Of a DNA stretch of 64,000 nt, positions 1 through 11,999 are shown one piece after another. The DNA is from Anadara kagoshimensis. Lineage: Eukaryota; Mollusca; Bivalvia; Arcoida; Arcidae. The notes under the pieces were generated by a model. That model did no database searches. It worked only from the letters and a program-made list of their open reading frames with translations, and was not told the origin of the DNA. A program made the position numbers and the translations under genes. The stretch lies in assembly GCA_021292105.1 (NCBI GenBank), contig CM037871.1, forward strand, positions 37,697,182 to 37,761,181. The letters run 5' to 3'. Every line of letters begins with the position of its first letter. Position 1 is the first letter of the stretch.

Positions 1-169
1 TATATCTTGAATACATTCATGTCTATTGTTAACTATATACATGTACCATTTTAGAACCTATCTTTACATTAATTATACAATTATTTTCAATATTTCAGTC
101 GTCTACGGTTATATAACCCGTATAGCTATGTCGTGTGCTACTTTTGAATCCATTATTCTATAGAAATTC

Positions 170-366
170 AAACGTAGCACAATGATAGCTTCATTGGATA
201 TATTTGACGTCGCATAGTTCCATGTTCCTTTCACTCTCAATTTCATTACACACGTGTCGGGGTGATTATTTTTCCGGAGAACCCGGCCTCACTTCCCTGG
301 TGTTTAGGCTTGGTTTGTGAGTTTCAATCTTTTTTACTTTACTTTCAGTTATTGATTGTAATATAG
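170..366 (-). repeat. Dispersed repeat D1 copy in the last intron of gene A
   Basis: Minus-strand copy of the family called D1 here. It matches in order the copy at 38395-38775: the block GGAACATGGAACTATG, the ACACGTG block, the hairpin-forming GGTGCT...AGCACC region (degenerate here) and the GGGAAGTGAGGCCGGGT block. It lies in the gene A intron that runs off the window edge. Confidence 0.75.
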
Positions 367-423
367 TATGTTTGTTTTTGATTTCCAACGATGTTTTCGT
401 CGTCTTTAGTTTATATAACCTAC

Positions 424-2456
424 CTCGTCAACGATGTTTTCGTCGTCGTCTAAAAATTGTTGAAAATTCACAATTGGATCAACAGAACTTAACATGGAAT
501 ATTGTGAACTGCTGTGTGACTCAATCTCCTTTCGCTTAGTAACTGCTATTTGATAGCGAGACCAACTAACGGATGGTTCATTATCAGCGCCCTCTGGTAG
601 CAACTGTGTCGCCATTCCTCTGTTTAAAATCCTATAGCAATGAGGGTTACCATAGTAACCCGATTCGGAATTGTTACACAATAGAAAATGTTTATGCGTG
701 TCAAAATTGACTTTATAAGCTGCCTCTTTCTCTGATGTTTTCAAATTCCTTGTAAACTTGGTTTGGTGGTACATTGCATTCTCCTTTTTAGACAAGGTAT
801 TTGGAACAGTTTCTAATTCTATATCTAACGTTTCAAATCTATTTGCTCTTCCTTTGATATCAAGGTCAGTCTTAAAATGAAACATATGTTGATGAAGGTT
901 ACCAACAATACGATCTTGCAGTCGAAATCCATATTTCAGATTCCTTTCTGAAAACCACGACGCCACGATATACCCTGTAGAAGAGACCTTGACGTTTATA
1001 ACGCCATTTTCATAGAAAACAAAATCTACAACATAGTCATAGTTTATAACAGTTAAAACTGATCTTAATACCAGAACTACATTCTCTAAGCCTTCATAGA
1101 AAGATTCGTATTTAAGATGTCTACGCAGGGGTTCACCTGTATTTAATTCAAATATGCAAAATCCTTTCTTAATTTTCAAAGGATTTTCTGAGCCTTCAAG
1201 AAAATGTGAAACGCTGATAAAGGTCGCATGCGTAGGACAGTCACTTCCAGGGACAAGTGTCCTGGCACGAGGACCAATCAAGTCGAAGGAATCACAAAAG
1301 TCTGCAAACATAATGAATGGATTATACCCCGAATAAAATACAGCTATCTCTTGTACACTGATCTCGTAAGCTATTCTCTCGTTTTTAAAACGTATGTCAT
1401 ACAACTGTGGTCCATATGCACTCGACATCCGGAATTCAAATTGCCAATCTATGTACTTTACCTTTCTGTCTTTTATACTGTATCGTTTCCCATCCGGTTC
1501 TATCTGAACGGGGTTTTGAAGAGGCTTAGATGTAAAGAAGTCTTTCCGTCGTTTAGCTTTCGAAAATTTTCTTTGATTGTCGTTCGGAAATGAATATTTT
1601 GACAATTTAAGCATTCCGGAATTATACTGCTGCGTCAAATTTTGAAGGTTGTCGTATTTTTCGTTATTGAACCATATTGTATCGATGGTGTGATTCTCTG
1701 ATTCACTTTTGACTAAAACGGCAAAATCCGTCGGGTTAAGAACGTAGTACTCAATATCATAGGCCAACCAGAACCAGAATTTTCTGGTATTTTCTCCACT
1801 CACTGAGGGAGGAAAGGGAGACGTATATTCAAACTTTAGACATCTTTTGTTACAATTTTTAAGTGTTGCTCCATAAGCCTCGTTCAGCATCACATTTAAA
1901 CTAGCGTGAATCTCATTTGTAATGTAATTTACAATCTCGTAATATTCGAAGTTTGTCATTGGTCGATATAAATACGGAACAGCTTCTCTACCTGGGATTA
2001 AACGATGATATGTGGGCGTAGGAAGTGGTCCTACAGTATATTCTTCAACAACTGGTACAGACTTATCTCCCCTGAATATTGTTACTATGGCTTCCCTCGC
2101 TGGTTGTTTCCCTCCTTTATCTAAATACTTCAACACTTTGTCTTTCGGTGGTAAAGACAATTCTGCAAGGTAGATAAAACTATTATTAGAAGCAGTCTTG
2201 TTCGGTCTTTGAAGATTTAACGATTTCAAGGAGTAAAGGTATTTCTGCAGACCTTTGAACTCTGACAAGGTCAAATCGTAGAAGACAGACGGGTGTGATG
2301 GTTCCGTAAGATCAATATCCCCACTGCACTCTTATCTCTACATACATTACAATGGCCATTGTTTTCCTTATATAAAGCACATACTATTAGTGCTATAAGA
2401 AATCCAACTAGAGCGAACAGTAAGGAGACGATTACTATTTTCCAATTATTCTTCAT
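424..2456 (-). CDS. Copper amine oxidase, anchor plus catalytic exon (gene A, partial, one frame break)
   Basis: Secreted or membrane-anchored copper/topaquinone amine oxidase (AOC family), which oxidises primary amines to aldehydes with release of H2O2 and ammonia. Reading leftwards from ATG 2456: a short cytosolic head, a hydrophobic anchor (about residues 5-29), then the N2/N3 domains and the catalytic domain. Visible signatures are the cofactor motif N-Y-D-Y (1044-1033; the first Tyr becomes topaquinone), copper ligands H-Q-H (894-886), a catalytic-base Asp in a F-C-D-S segment, and paired Cys in SDCPTH and FCIFEL. The anchor and catalytic frames differ by one base near the C run at 2319-2322; an in-frame stop just upstream shows the break lies there. 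The exon ends at 424 with donor GTAGGT after Asp-Glu, as in gene B. The exon with the third copper His must lie left of position 1. A TTTTCAG acceptor just 5' of the ATG suggests a 5'UTR intron. Family call is sure; intactness is not. Confidence 0.9.
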
Positions 2457-3202
2457 CTTCAGAATCGGGATCTGAAAATTAATAGATAAACCATTTTATA
2501 TTTAAGCCGTCCTTTGAAATGTATTTTATTCATTAGAAATAACGACGGGATAACAAAAACATACCAGCCCCTGTCCAAATCACAATTAAAAAACAAATTA
2601 AAACGTATGCATTTTACTTTCAATATTCAATATTGCAATTACTATTAATTCTGTATAATCAATTGATAAAATGTTATTAAATGAGATTAAGAAATTAAGT
2701 ATGAGGTAATCAGTGTTATTTATATTTTTATTTTAAAATTATGTCATCGGACATACACACACACACACACACACTAGTAGAGCAAGTTTGAGTTGGCATG
2801 CCTAGGGTCGATGTTATTCTAAGGCCACGCTTGTTCAAAAACTAATTTAGTTTCAATTGAAATGAAAAAATTACCGGAGGAGGGGGCAAAACACAACAAT
2901 TCCGCTGTATTCGAACATGAAAAAATTATTCCAGAATTTCACAGCTCCTTTCAGTACACGATAAAATGCTAGTAACATTTTGAATTGTAAAATTTTTACT
3001 TACGTTATTTCATTCCAATCACATATTTTTCGAGATCTTCCTAACTCACACAATGTATCCGATATGTGTACCATAGGCGGCAAATTATATATCAAAAATA
3101 AAGACAAAAACAAACGGTACATTCATACAAGGTTGGAACAATCACCTTAACTATTCTGAGATAACGGATTTTTTATCGTACAAAAAATAGGAAATGGTAA
3201 TC
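2457..3202. other. 5' flank of gene A, no gene seen
   Basis: AT-rich sequence upstream of oxidase A. A plausible splice acceptor (TTTTCAG on the minus strand) lies within 20 bases of the ATG, so part of this is probably a 5'UTR intron. A (CA)n tract lies at about 2753-2775. No credible coding region. Confidence 0.5.
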
Positions 3203-3440
3203 TACGGTACGGACCTGTCGAAAGTTTAACACAGAACTGACGAATATAATAGTCGAAGTTCGACTGTCGATTGTGGTGAAATATCGATAACCAGTGACCG
3301 AAAAGCTATCGAGATACAGCTGTTTATTTATAACTATATATTGTAAAAAGTTCAACGAAAGCTTAAGATATAAAGATGATCCGTTGATTCGGTACTAACT
3401 CGTTAGTTTAATGTTACACTTTCGACAGGTCTGTACTGTA
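3203..3440. mobile_element. MITE with mariner-type ends (copy 1)
   Basis: About 238 bp with terminal inverted repeats: GGACCTGTCGAAAGTTTAAC at the left and its complement ending GGTCTGTACTGTA at the right. The best copy of the family (22369-22585) begins TACAGTACAGACC and ends GGTCTGTACTGTA, that is CAGT ends next to TA, as in Tc1/mariner-derived MITEs. A left-end fragment of the same family lies at about 3596-3640. Confidence 0.75.
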
Positions 3441-3639
3441 GCTGTTTGAGAACAACTGTATTAGAATGTCATTGACTTCTGTTACATTGTACACGTGTAA
3501 TAAATACCACTGTAGTACTTAATATAAATGATAAAGAATACTTCCGACAACATGCAAGGCTTGTGTTGTTTACTTATTCAAATATTACAACTTCGGCACA
3601 GACCTGTCAAAAGTTTAACATTGAGCTAACAAAAAGTAA

Positions 3640-3845
3640 TTTAATCAAAAACAAACATACGAATCCATGTCCGAATTACAATCCAGAAGCAAAGTAAAAA
3701 CATTGGAACTGACAAGTCAGGCTAGACACGTGAACTTCCACTAGGGAAGTGAAGTCGGGTGCTCAGGAAGGGTAAGCACCTCCTTTTTAGCTAGCTACAC
3801 CCGCCACCTGTGTAATCAAAATTATGTGAAAGGAACGTTGGATTT
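3640..3845 (+). repeat. Dispersed repeat D1 copy
   Basis: Plus-strand D1 copy. It starts with the AAACAAACATAC / ATCCATGTCC block that is tandemly amplified at 45.9-47.8 kb, continues through the CCAGAAGCAAAGTAAAAAC and ACACGTGAACTTCCAC blocks to GGTGCTCAGGAAGGGTAAGC, and ends around GTGAAAGGAAC. Confidence 0.85.
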
Positions 3846-4309
3846 AAGATTTTTGCACCCCTAATTCACCTTTGCATAACTTAGGTAGCCAGGTCATGTA
3901 TTATTTCATAAACATTTTAAAGTCGCACATGACAGCCATGACAACGTTATTAATAAAATCTAAACTATACCTATCCTTGCTGACATTCCTTGAAATTTGT
4001 AGTAGGAGAAGTCTAAAATAGGTGTTATGCAATACATGCTCACATGTTCTTTACTACGACACCGGGTTTACTACACTTTACAATGGAGTTCACCCGCGTA
4101 CCACGTGACCAATACCCGCTAGCGTTTGTGCGGAACATCTTGGCAAACGTTTACGTCGTTTCTCGGAGTAACTTCACTTTTACGGGAAAACGTGAACTGA
4201 GGCGATTCAATCTCCAACGGAAATTTATTATTCCGCAGAAACGTTAAGGAGCTCGAGTGAAATAAATTTTAGGAGTGAGTCGCTAGACTGGTCCCCGTCA
4301 CCAAACATG

Positions 4310-4515
4310 TTGACGTAAAACTTTTTTTGTTATCTACTATTTTAATCAGTAAATAAAACACACATACGTGTTAATATTCTGATATATGTTCAAAAGCATA
4401 CGTAAAAATGTAATTACAACTTTATTTAAAATAACGGTGATGACGTCACATACGTGTACGACATATGCCGTTTTACGGCACTAATACATCAAAACAGCAG
4501 CTAAACCACATTTTC
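4310..4515 (+). repeat. Repeat R, uninterrupted copy (empty site for the 6-kb element)
   Basis: About 200 bp nearly identical to 5826-5954 joined to 11944-11999. Here the sequence reads straight through TACGTGTACGACATATG; in the other copy the 6-kb transposon interrupts it at GTAC. This copy is therefore the paralogous empty site that defines that element's ends and target duplication. Confidence 0.85.
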
Positions 4516-5825
4516 ATAATAAAATTTAAAAAATACCGATAAGTATATAAAAAGAGTCAAGGGGAACAACGAATCGGATCTTTCACTTGTAGGTGCTCCG
4601 ACAAAACTCTACATTACTTTTTTAATTTGTGTCCGATCATCGTGATCTTGGTGTCATTTTGTTCCCAGATAAATATTCTTTAAGTTGGCATTCAATTTTT
4701 GGACATACATGTAATTTAAAATCTAAATAAAATGTTCAAACGGAAAACACAGAAAAACAGTGTAATTTGCCCGATGTAGCTAAGCCCGTCCATGTAAAAG
4801 TAGCTTAAAATTCGCATTACGATCATGTTTTTCACTACCAGCGTCCGTGTCAACTACAAATGCTGATGTGGATCGAAGAACTAAATAAAAAGCAATATAT
4901 TTCAAAGGTAACCGTTACTCACTTCTAAATCTACAAGCTATTATATCCTATTTTGTTCCAACGTGGATTTCGTCGGGTCGTTTTATTTTTCATCATACAA
5001 AATTACTTGCGTTATAAATTACTTTGATCATCGATCAGGGCTTATCAGACATTTGAATATTTAAATGAAATATCGATTTGCCAAGCCATGTTTATACGCT
5101 TATCTGATACGACAATGCACGCGATATATTCGAGATAAAAGCTGTCATCTTGATATCACTTGGCTGCTCATCCGAACGCACTAAACAGTTCAGGCGGATA
5201 ATGTTAGCTGTTGTGTGCATCATAGGTGAATTTCTTAACTTTTTACTGATAACACACATAAAAAGCTTGAAAACTGTAAATTCGATTGGCTTCTATGCTT
5301 TTAATCAGTTCGGTTTCGTGCCAATCATTACATTTAAAGTGCCAGTGCAATCGGCATCCAACTTCTGAAAATCGGAATCAAGATCGCGCTATTCCAGCGG
5401 AAAGTGTTGTTTTAGTAAAAGTAAATTGCATTTTTAATGAAATATCACGACTGAAGCCCGCAACGTTTCAGCTTCCACTTACTAAGACACCGTCATCAAA
5501 CAGTCAGACATATTTCCATTCCAGAAGCCACCGATACCAGGGTATCTTGACGGGCTATTGAAAATTCAGACAGTGACGCAGCTAACGGTTATATATGTAA
5601 CATTCTACCTAATAACCGGAAAAACCTTTCCTCAATATTCTCGGGCTACAGGTATTCAATTTTGGAAATTGTCATTAAAATTAATTCATTTTGTTATTAT
5701 AATTGTTGTTGTTGTTGTTTATTATTTTGACAGTATTTCCCCTCTATATCAGTCGTCAATTCTTTCTTCCTTTCTTTTTTCTTAATTTCCTTAAAGTTCC
5801 GAAGACAAGGAAGAAATTGATTTGT
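4516..5825. other. No gene recognised
   Basis: AT-rich sequence with only short, unrecognised open frames on the plus strand (about 5150-5370 and 5286-5561). There is a short GTT run near 5705. No family signature, splice context or matching repeat seen. Confidence 0.4.
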
Positions 5826-5954
5826 TATCTACTATTTTAATCAGTAAATAAAACACACATACGTGTTAATATTCTGATATATGTTTAAAACCATACGTAA
5901 AAATTTAATTACAACTTTATTTACAATAACGGTGATAACGTCACGTATGTGTAC
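5826..5954 (+). repeat. Repeat R, left half of the interrupted copy
   Basis: Matches 4328-4460 closely and is broken at GTAC (5951-5954). The other half resumes at 11944 with a second GTAC. It is the left flank of the 6-kb insertion. Confidence 0.85.
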
Positions 5955-6365
5955 ACTAGTCCGACTAATCAGCCCACTAAACCCCCATTTTAATTTTTTG
6001 ACTTTTTGGAGGTTTGTGGTCTGACAGCTTCCATTATTGAATTCTTGAAATTTCTGGCGAAAACGGCAGAAACGAAAACACGCGTCGATAATTTCCATTA
6101 TTTCCTTACCTCGCTCTTGTTGACAACATGGAACACTTCCTAAAACATTATTCTATCGATCCATGCTTAATTTTTAATTAAAATCCATCGATATCGGTAG
6201 AAATACAAGGTTTTCTGATGTCTCTTCAGCTCTCTGACACTTTCACATCGTGAAGACATTACTAATTTGCATTGACCAATCAGATCGCGCGTTGCATTTG
6301 GATGGTGAAATTTAGAAAGCACATGGTGATGTTTATTTACATTGGTAATTCGCGTTATTAAGGAT
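5955..6365 (+). repeat. Left terminal inverted repeat of the 6-kb element
   Basis: Reverse-complement match of 11525-11943 over its whole length with scattered substitutions. Landmarks are ACTAGTCCGACTAATC at the tip, the AAACCCCCATTTTAATT block, the GATATCGGTAGAAATACAAG block and the GATCGCGCGTTGCATTTGG block. The open frame that spans the outer part on the minus strand is simply the repeat read through. Confidence 0.9.
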
Positions 6366-8149
6366 GTTTTACATGGTGTTTAATACATGTACTTACAAAA
6401 GGTAACATTGAAATGTATTCAAAATATTTAGAATTTATATGTAGACTTTCAAATAGAGTAGTCGCGATCTTCTCTATATATTCAAGTTTATATTCTTGAC
6501 CCCTCTCATTTTTCTAAACTAGTATTAGTCGAGTTGACACTCCCATAGACTCAATACTTGAACCTAGAAATGTTTTTTCCTATGAAGTTTTTTTGCTGTT
6601 TTGTATTCTATAGGGTCCCTAGAGTTAAATTAGGTTAGTTGCCCTGAAGGCAACCTTGGGCAAATTGCATAATTTGCATATATCCAAGATGGCTGCCTGA
6701 CGCCATATTGAAAATCTATCTTTTGTAAGAATTGTTCTTCAATAGCTTGTAGTATACCGTTTTATATGTTTTCAAGGATGAGGAACTCATTTCCGTTGTT
6801 GTTTTTAACATTTGGGGCAATTTAAAAGTATATTTAACAATTTTGACCAACAAAGGTAGGAGTAACATGGTTTTTATTATAAGATGTAACTCAGCATATC
6901 ACATTCAATGCTGCGTAACTAATCATACATCTTGATACATTTTGATTTAAAGGTCATAAATGTGGCTCGACCAATTCCTTATAATAAGATATTAAAACAT
7001 GATCTTAGTGATTCAGCTTTACTAAATCTAGCGTAAAGGCTAGTTCACTTTGCTAAGGTGTCTTTTAAAGTGTGTATCAAACGAAGAAGTTTTTTCAAAG
7101 CCACATTATTGCTATCATAGTTAATCCAGTCACATATATATTACCACGATTGAAAACCAAATTATACTCGGACGTTTTATCAAACTAAATAATACGTTTG
7201 TCAACAATGAATTGATTCGATTTTTACATGAACACTGATACATTACGTCATATAATAAAGTACTAGTATTATGGTTTCGGGAATCTACAGTAAAATCTGT
7301 CACGGATAATGCAACAGCCTTCCACAAATTGATTGGTTGGAGTTAAACTTTATAACTCATATTTTTGGATTTATGATAGTTTTGATCTACTATTTCCACT
7401 TCAAATGACTACTATGATACACACGCTATGACTACAGACTTCCATGTTTATCAATGTGGTGTAAGTGAAAAGGTAGTGCACAGTCTAGGTTTGGTTTACT
7501 GTTAAGTCGCCATTAAGCAACATCTCAACGTCTAGATCTTGACAATGCTGTTTCAAATTATACTGGACCGCAGAAAATAATACCCCTACACAATCTTCCA
7601 ACAAAACTGATTGTATCCTGATTAACACGCCCAACAAATAATTTTATTTGATGCTGAACATGTACAATACGCTGGTAAACTTTCTCAGTGTCTGCTATAA
7701 ACACATGCGTGTCCTATCTTGCATGTCGGCACCATGATGGTTATTAGGATGATGTCTTAGCTAACCAGTTTGGAGAACAAACTACTATCAAGTTAAAAAA
7801 AATGAGTCTTCAAAGGCATGGATCTTTAGCCTGATAATTTTAGTGGGTAGATTGGTGCTTCTCTGATCGATTGGAATGAATATTTTCTGAGTGAGATACG
7901 GACCATAACTCAGAGAGTTCAATCCTTTGTGTTCCTTGGATATATTTGACCAAAATTTATTGCTTCTTCAAACTCCCTCTAAATGAAAACAGGTCATAAG
8001 GAAATTGCTCGTAAAATTGCTTCTTATGTGTCAATGTGGTGGATTCAGTTGTAATGTATGATTAGATGGAATACGAGTACAATCAAGACAACCTGATGAG
8101 TTTTATAATGCCATTATTAGCTTATAAAGATGATAAAGGCAATATGTTT

Positions 8150-9720
8150 CAAAGCGACGCCGTCAAGATGCAAAAACAAAGCAAGTTGTTGATCTTGAAA
8201 ACATGTTTCATTGGTTACCTTTGTTTGGACAGCAGGGCAGTTTGAGCTTAGCTTCTGCTTGTATTTGATATCGGTTCTGTTCCTTTTTGACAGTGGTTGA
8301 AAACGGTTGTCATTGGAAAGGCATGAAGTCAGCTCTAGTCAAATCGCTTTGTGGAGTTCGTTCACCCAAAACTCACAAACAATCACAATGATTCACACTT
8401 TTTCTATCGCATCCCTTCGTTACATGGCGATAACACATCACATTTCATTGCAGCAACCCAAAATAGGTCATATTGGTACCCAGACACTTCAAAGAAAATA
8501 TTGTATTTGACAAATACTATCTCGTATCTTCTAAGGACCAGGACAGAGGAAACAACACAGCAATATGTATACGATTGTGGATTCGGCCATGATGAATCCG
8601 GCATAACTATGTATCGTATGTTCTCCAGGCTCATGTCGTGATAGCATTTGTGTGCTGATTGACGACACAGATGTTTTTGTTTACCTAGTGTATTGTGTGT
8701 ATAATCAAGAAAACAGTGTGATATACAGATGGAGTGATAGGATAGAAGGATGGAATTTTGAACATCTATGCATCAAACAATGGTCATGATTTGAGATGTC
8801 TTTAACTGCCAGGCATGCATGCTCTCAGTGTTATGGTCATGATTTGAGATGTCTTGCATGCTGTAAGTGCCATGGTCTTGGTTCGAGAAGTCTTGAACTG
8901 ACAGGCATGCACACTGTAGGTGTCATGGTCTTGGTTCGAGATGTCTTGAACTGCCAGACATGCATGCTCTCAGTGTCATGGTCTTGGTTCGACATGTCTT
9001 GAACTGCCAGACATGCATGCTCTCAGTGTCATGGTCTTGGTTCGACATGTCTTGAACTGCCAGACATGCATGCTGTAAGTGTCATGGCCTTGGGTCGAGA
9101 TGTCTTGAACTGACAGGCATGCATGCCCTCAGTGTCATGGTCTTCGATCGAGATGTCTTTAACTACCAGGCGTGCATGCACTTAGTGACATGATCTCCGT
9201 TCGAGATATCTTGAACTGCTAGGTATGCATGCTCTTAGAGATTGTGATACAACATCCGAATTACAAACTCTTCTTTTTCTCATTTAGTTGATGTTCTTGG
9301 TAAACAAAGATCACAAATAACTTAATAAGATCTGAACCATTCTTTGTTGTTCTGCATGGCCATCCAGCAGGAAAAATGTTTCTTTAGGCTCTTCATAAAG
9401 AACATAAAAGGCTAATAGTTACGACTTTGTTTCAAACACTATTTTCTGTTGTTTCACCTTTAGTTAATGTTGTGAAAGGGTACCTACAGTCAAGATCCTC
9501 CTGAAGAGTATGAAATGATAACCGATTTCGGATTGAAATTCAAAGATCAATTCTCATTTCATGTTATTGCGAAAGGACATCCAGTGCCACAAGAACGTCT
9601 TTATGTCATGTTATGTCAATATAAGGCACAAAATCATAAGTGCAACACAAGGACATGTTTGCCTTTAAAAAATCCTGTAAACAATTTTGTATCTCTTCTG
9701 GAGAAAAGGAATGTTTAAAT
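8150..9720 (+). pseudogene. Decayed gene of the 6-kb element: XPG/PIN-like motif and Cys-rich C-terminus
   Basis: Three pieces in different frames look like parts of one protein type that I recall as multicopy in molluscs and corals. At 8565-8640 a segment reads CGFGHDESGITMYRMFSRLM, where family members have an acidic H-[DE]-E-A-D. At about 8643-8700 a second frame reads VLIDDTDVFVYLVY, the D-D-T-D-V signature of an XPG/PIN-type nuclease fold. After a 53-bp minisatellite, 9482-9718 encodes QDPPEEYEMITDFG, then a lysine/cysteine-rich tail (VMLCQYKAQNHKCNTRTC). Stops and frame changes separate the pieces and the acidic E-A-D is E-S-G, so it is dead. Family assignment is from recalled motifs and was not searched. 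Confidence 0.5.
8783..9240 (+). repeat. 53-bp minisatellite, about 8-9 copies
   Basis: Tandem units of about 53 bp with the landmarks GTCATGGTCTTGGTTCGA, ATGTCTTGAACTGCCAG and CATGCATGCTCTCAG. Copies diverge most at the two ends and are nearly identical in the middle (8930-9075). It splits the transposon pseudogene between its nuclease-like and Cys-rich parts. Confidence 0.9.
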
Positions 9721-11524
9721 TTTTACACAAAATGAGAGTACCCATGGCTGTCCTAGCTTTAATAGTTATTTGACACATATGGTCGGTCATTATAGACATG
9801 GTGGTATTTAATGTAAAACTAATGCCAGAATTGAGTTGTCCATGCCTAAATACCCTGGAAAGATATATTACAACCTATCATAAATTTGCTTTGTATAAAA
9901 ACAATATTTCAAGATGGCGTCCGCCGGTCATCTTGGATTTATAGCTTATTGTGCAAGTTAAGTGTTCCGTATGTTAAAATTAACACCAGAAATGGGTTTC
10001 TCATACCTGAAAACATCTAAAAGGATATATTACAAGCTATTGGAAGATATTTTATATCGCAGTATGTACTTCAATTTGACGTTTGGCGGCCATTTTGGAT
10101 GTATGTATATTGTGCAAGTTGCCCAAATTTGCCCGAAGGGCAACTAAGCTAGTTTTGTTTAAGGACCCATGAGAAAAACAAATCAGCAAAAAAACTTCAT
10201 AGGAATGAACATTTCTAGGTTCGTAAAATGCCTACTCGACTATATCCTAGAAATATTATTCCAGTAATTTTGGAGAGAAAAAATTAAGCACCTCACTGTA
10301 TATATGTATGTTCACGCAAAATACAGTTAAAATTGAACCCTATGACAAAATTTACAGTGTGGTCGGGATGAATATAAGAGAATTAATTTTAATGACCTTG
10401 TGGACAAGTACTCTTGTGTCGATCTTTATATATTACAATTGGTTTAAAAACTTATAATTCTACGATCTACAAAATATTGGACAAAACTTGACAGCATTTC
10501 AGGAGAACATGCAAGTCCCATATATGATAGAATATTACCCAATTTGAAAGAAAAAATAATTTAGATCATAGTCGTAGGAGGGTTTATAATATTGAGAGGG
10601 GGGGGCAAACCGAAGCTATGTCTATGTCGTGCCGCAGGTACGACCTCGTGCCTCAAGGCGGGGAGAGTATGGGTGCTAAACCCCTCGCATAGGTGGGGGT
10701 ACAGGGGGCCTTCCCCGGAAAACTTTCAAAACTAACCCCTGTCTAGATGCATCTTCAATGTATTTTGCAGTGTTTTGATAGGTTAAAATACTGTGATATT
10801 TGATATATGGCAAGATTAAAACAATAACCGTATGACACATGTTCCATAATCAACCCTCTCATTGGAGATGGATATGGGGGTACCCCAGACAATTTTGCAG
10901 CGTTCTGAGTGAGAGACTGAAAAGCAGTGAAATATTAAGACAAAATTGTACAAATAACTGCATGACATAATTAAGACCAATGATTAATTTTCAAACGTAT
11001 GGTACTCAACTCACGACTTCTGGCTACATGGAGATTAGGAAGGTTTGGTGCCATATAAATAAACTAATTAACCACACCAACCTACATTTATTTTTGATGT
11101 ACATCATTAAGTTGGCCATGGGCCTAGCATTGATATAATTCTCACCCCCCCTTTCAAAAAATCCTGGATCCGCCCCTGCCATTGGAGATGCTGTGGGCCG
11201 TTTCTAAGGGTGAATTTCAAGACGCTCTTTTACAAGTATAATGATGAAATTGATAATTGATTGGTTACCAGATGGACATTTCCTGTTAAAGCTCTTGTTT
11301 TTTCTTTTTTTTCTTTTAGCACTTACACTATAAACATGAACTATGATACAAAATTTCACACAATGTATTGCGGGGGCCTGCCCCCCTGCTCCTACGCCTA
11401 TGTAGATATAAACGAGAAAAAAAACCATGAGAAATCTTCACTGCAATTAGTACACATGTCTTCACATAGTATTGATAAAAATAAAATAACTAAAATAATA
11501 TGTAATATGCGTGAAAACATCATT

Positions 11525-11943
11525 AATAACGCGAATCATTAATGTAAATAAACATCGCCATGTGCTTTCTAAAGATAGAACTGCGAGTTTCACCATCCAA
11601 ATGCAACGCGCGATCTGATTGGTCAATGCAAATTAGTAATGTCTTCACAATGTGAAAGTGTCAGAGAGCTGATGAGACATCAGAAAACCTTGTATTTCTA
11701 CCGATATCGATGGATTTTAATTAAAAATTAAGCATGGATCGATAGAATAATGGTTTAGGAAGTGTTCCATGTTGTCAACAAGAGCGAGGTAAGGAAATAA
11801 TGGAAATTATCGACGCGTGTTTTCGTTTCTGCCGTTTTCGCCAGAAATTTCAAGAATTCAATAATGGAAGCTGTCAGACCACAAACCTCCAAAAAGTCAA
11901 AAAATTAAAATGGGGGTTTAGTGGGCTGATTAGTCGGACTAGT
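11525..11943 (-). repeat. Right terminal inverted repeat of the 6-kb element
   Basis: Inverted partner of 5955-6365. It ends GGCTGATTAGTCGGACTAGT next to the target duplication GTAC at 11944-11947. Confidence 0.9.
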
Positions 11944-11999
11944 GTACGACATATGACGTTTTACGGCATTAATAGATAAAAACAGCAGCTAACCTAAAC
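11944..11999 (+). repeat. Repeat R, right part of the interrupted copy
   Basis: GTACGACATATGACGTTTT and the following bases match 4455-4510. It resumes the repeat that is broken at 5954. Confidence 0.8.

Larger units (their letters stand above)
5955..11943 (+). mobile_element. Long-TIR DNA transposon, 6.0 kb, Academ-like by inference, decayed
   Basis: A 5,989-bp insertion bounded by near-identical inverted repeats of about 415 bp (5955-6365 and 11525-11943). Both outer ends read ACTAGTCCGACTAATCAGCC, with the 4-bp duplication GTAC outside (5951-5954, 11944-11947). A second nested pair of related inverted sequences (about 6540-6760 against 9890-10220) includes a GTTGCCCTTCGGGCAA-like palindrome. 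The interior has a plus-strand pseudogene (8150-9720) with an XPG/PIN-like D-D-T-D-V motif and a Cys-rich tail, a 53-bp minisatellite, and a GC-rich patch at 10590-10740. A 4-bp duplication plus an XPG-type nuclease is reported for the Academ superfamily; that placement is inference. Element boundaries are well supported by the empty site at 4.3 kb. Confidence 0.8.

Noticed and set aside
4044..4247. 67-codon plus-strand frame with moderately balanced composition
   Set aside because: No homologous family recognised and no neighbouring exon; left unannotated.
5150..5785. Three short plus-strand frames in a row
   Set aside because: No shared protein features or splice signals; likely chance in AT-rich DNA.
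11204..11542. Opposing frames of 74 and 93 codons
   Set aside because: Span the inner edge of the transposon TIR and T-rich sequence; no protein signature.
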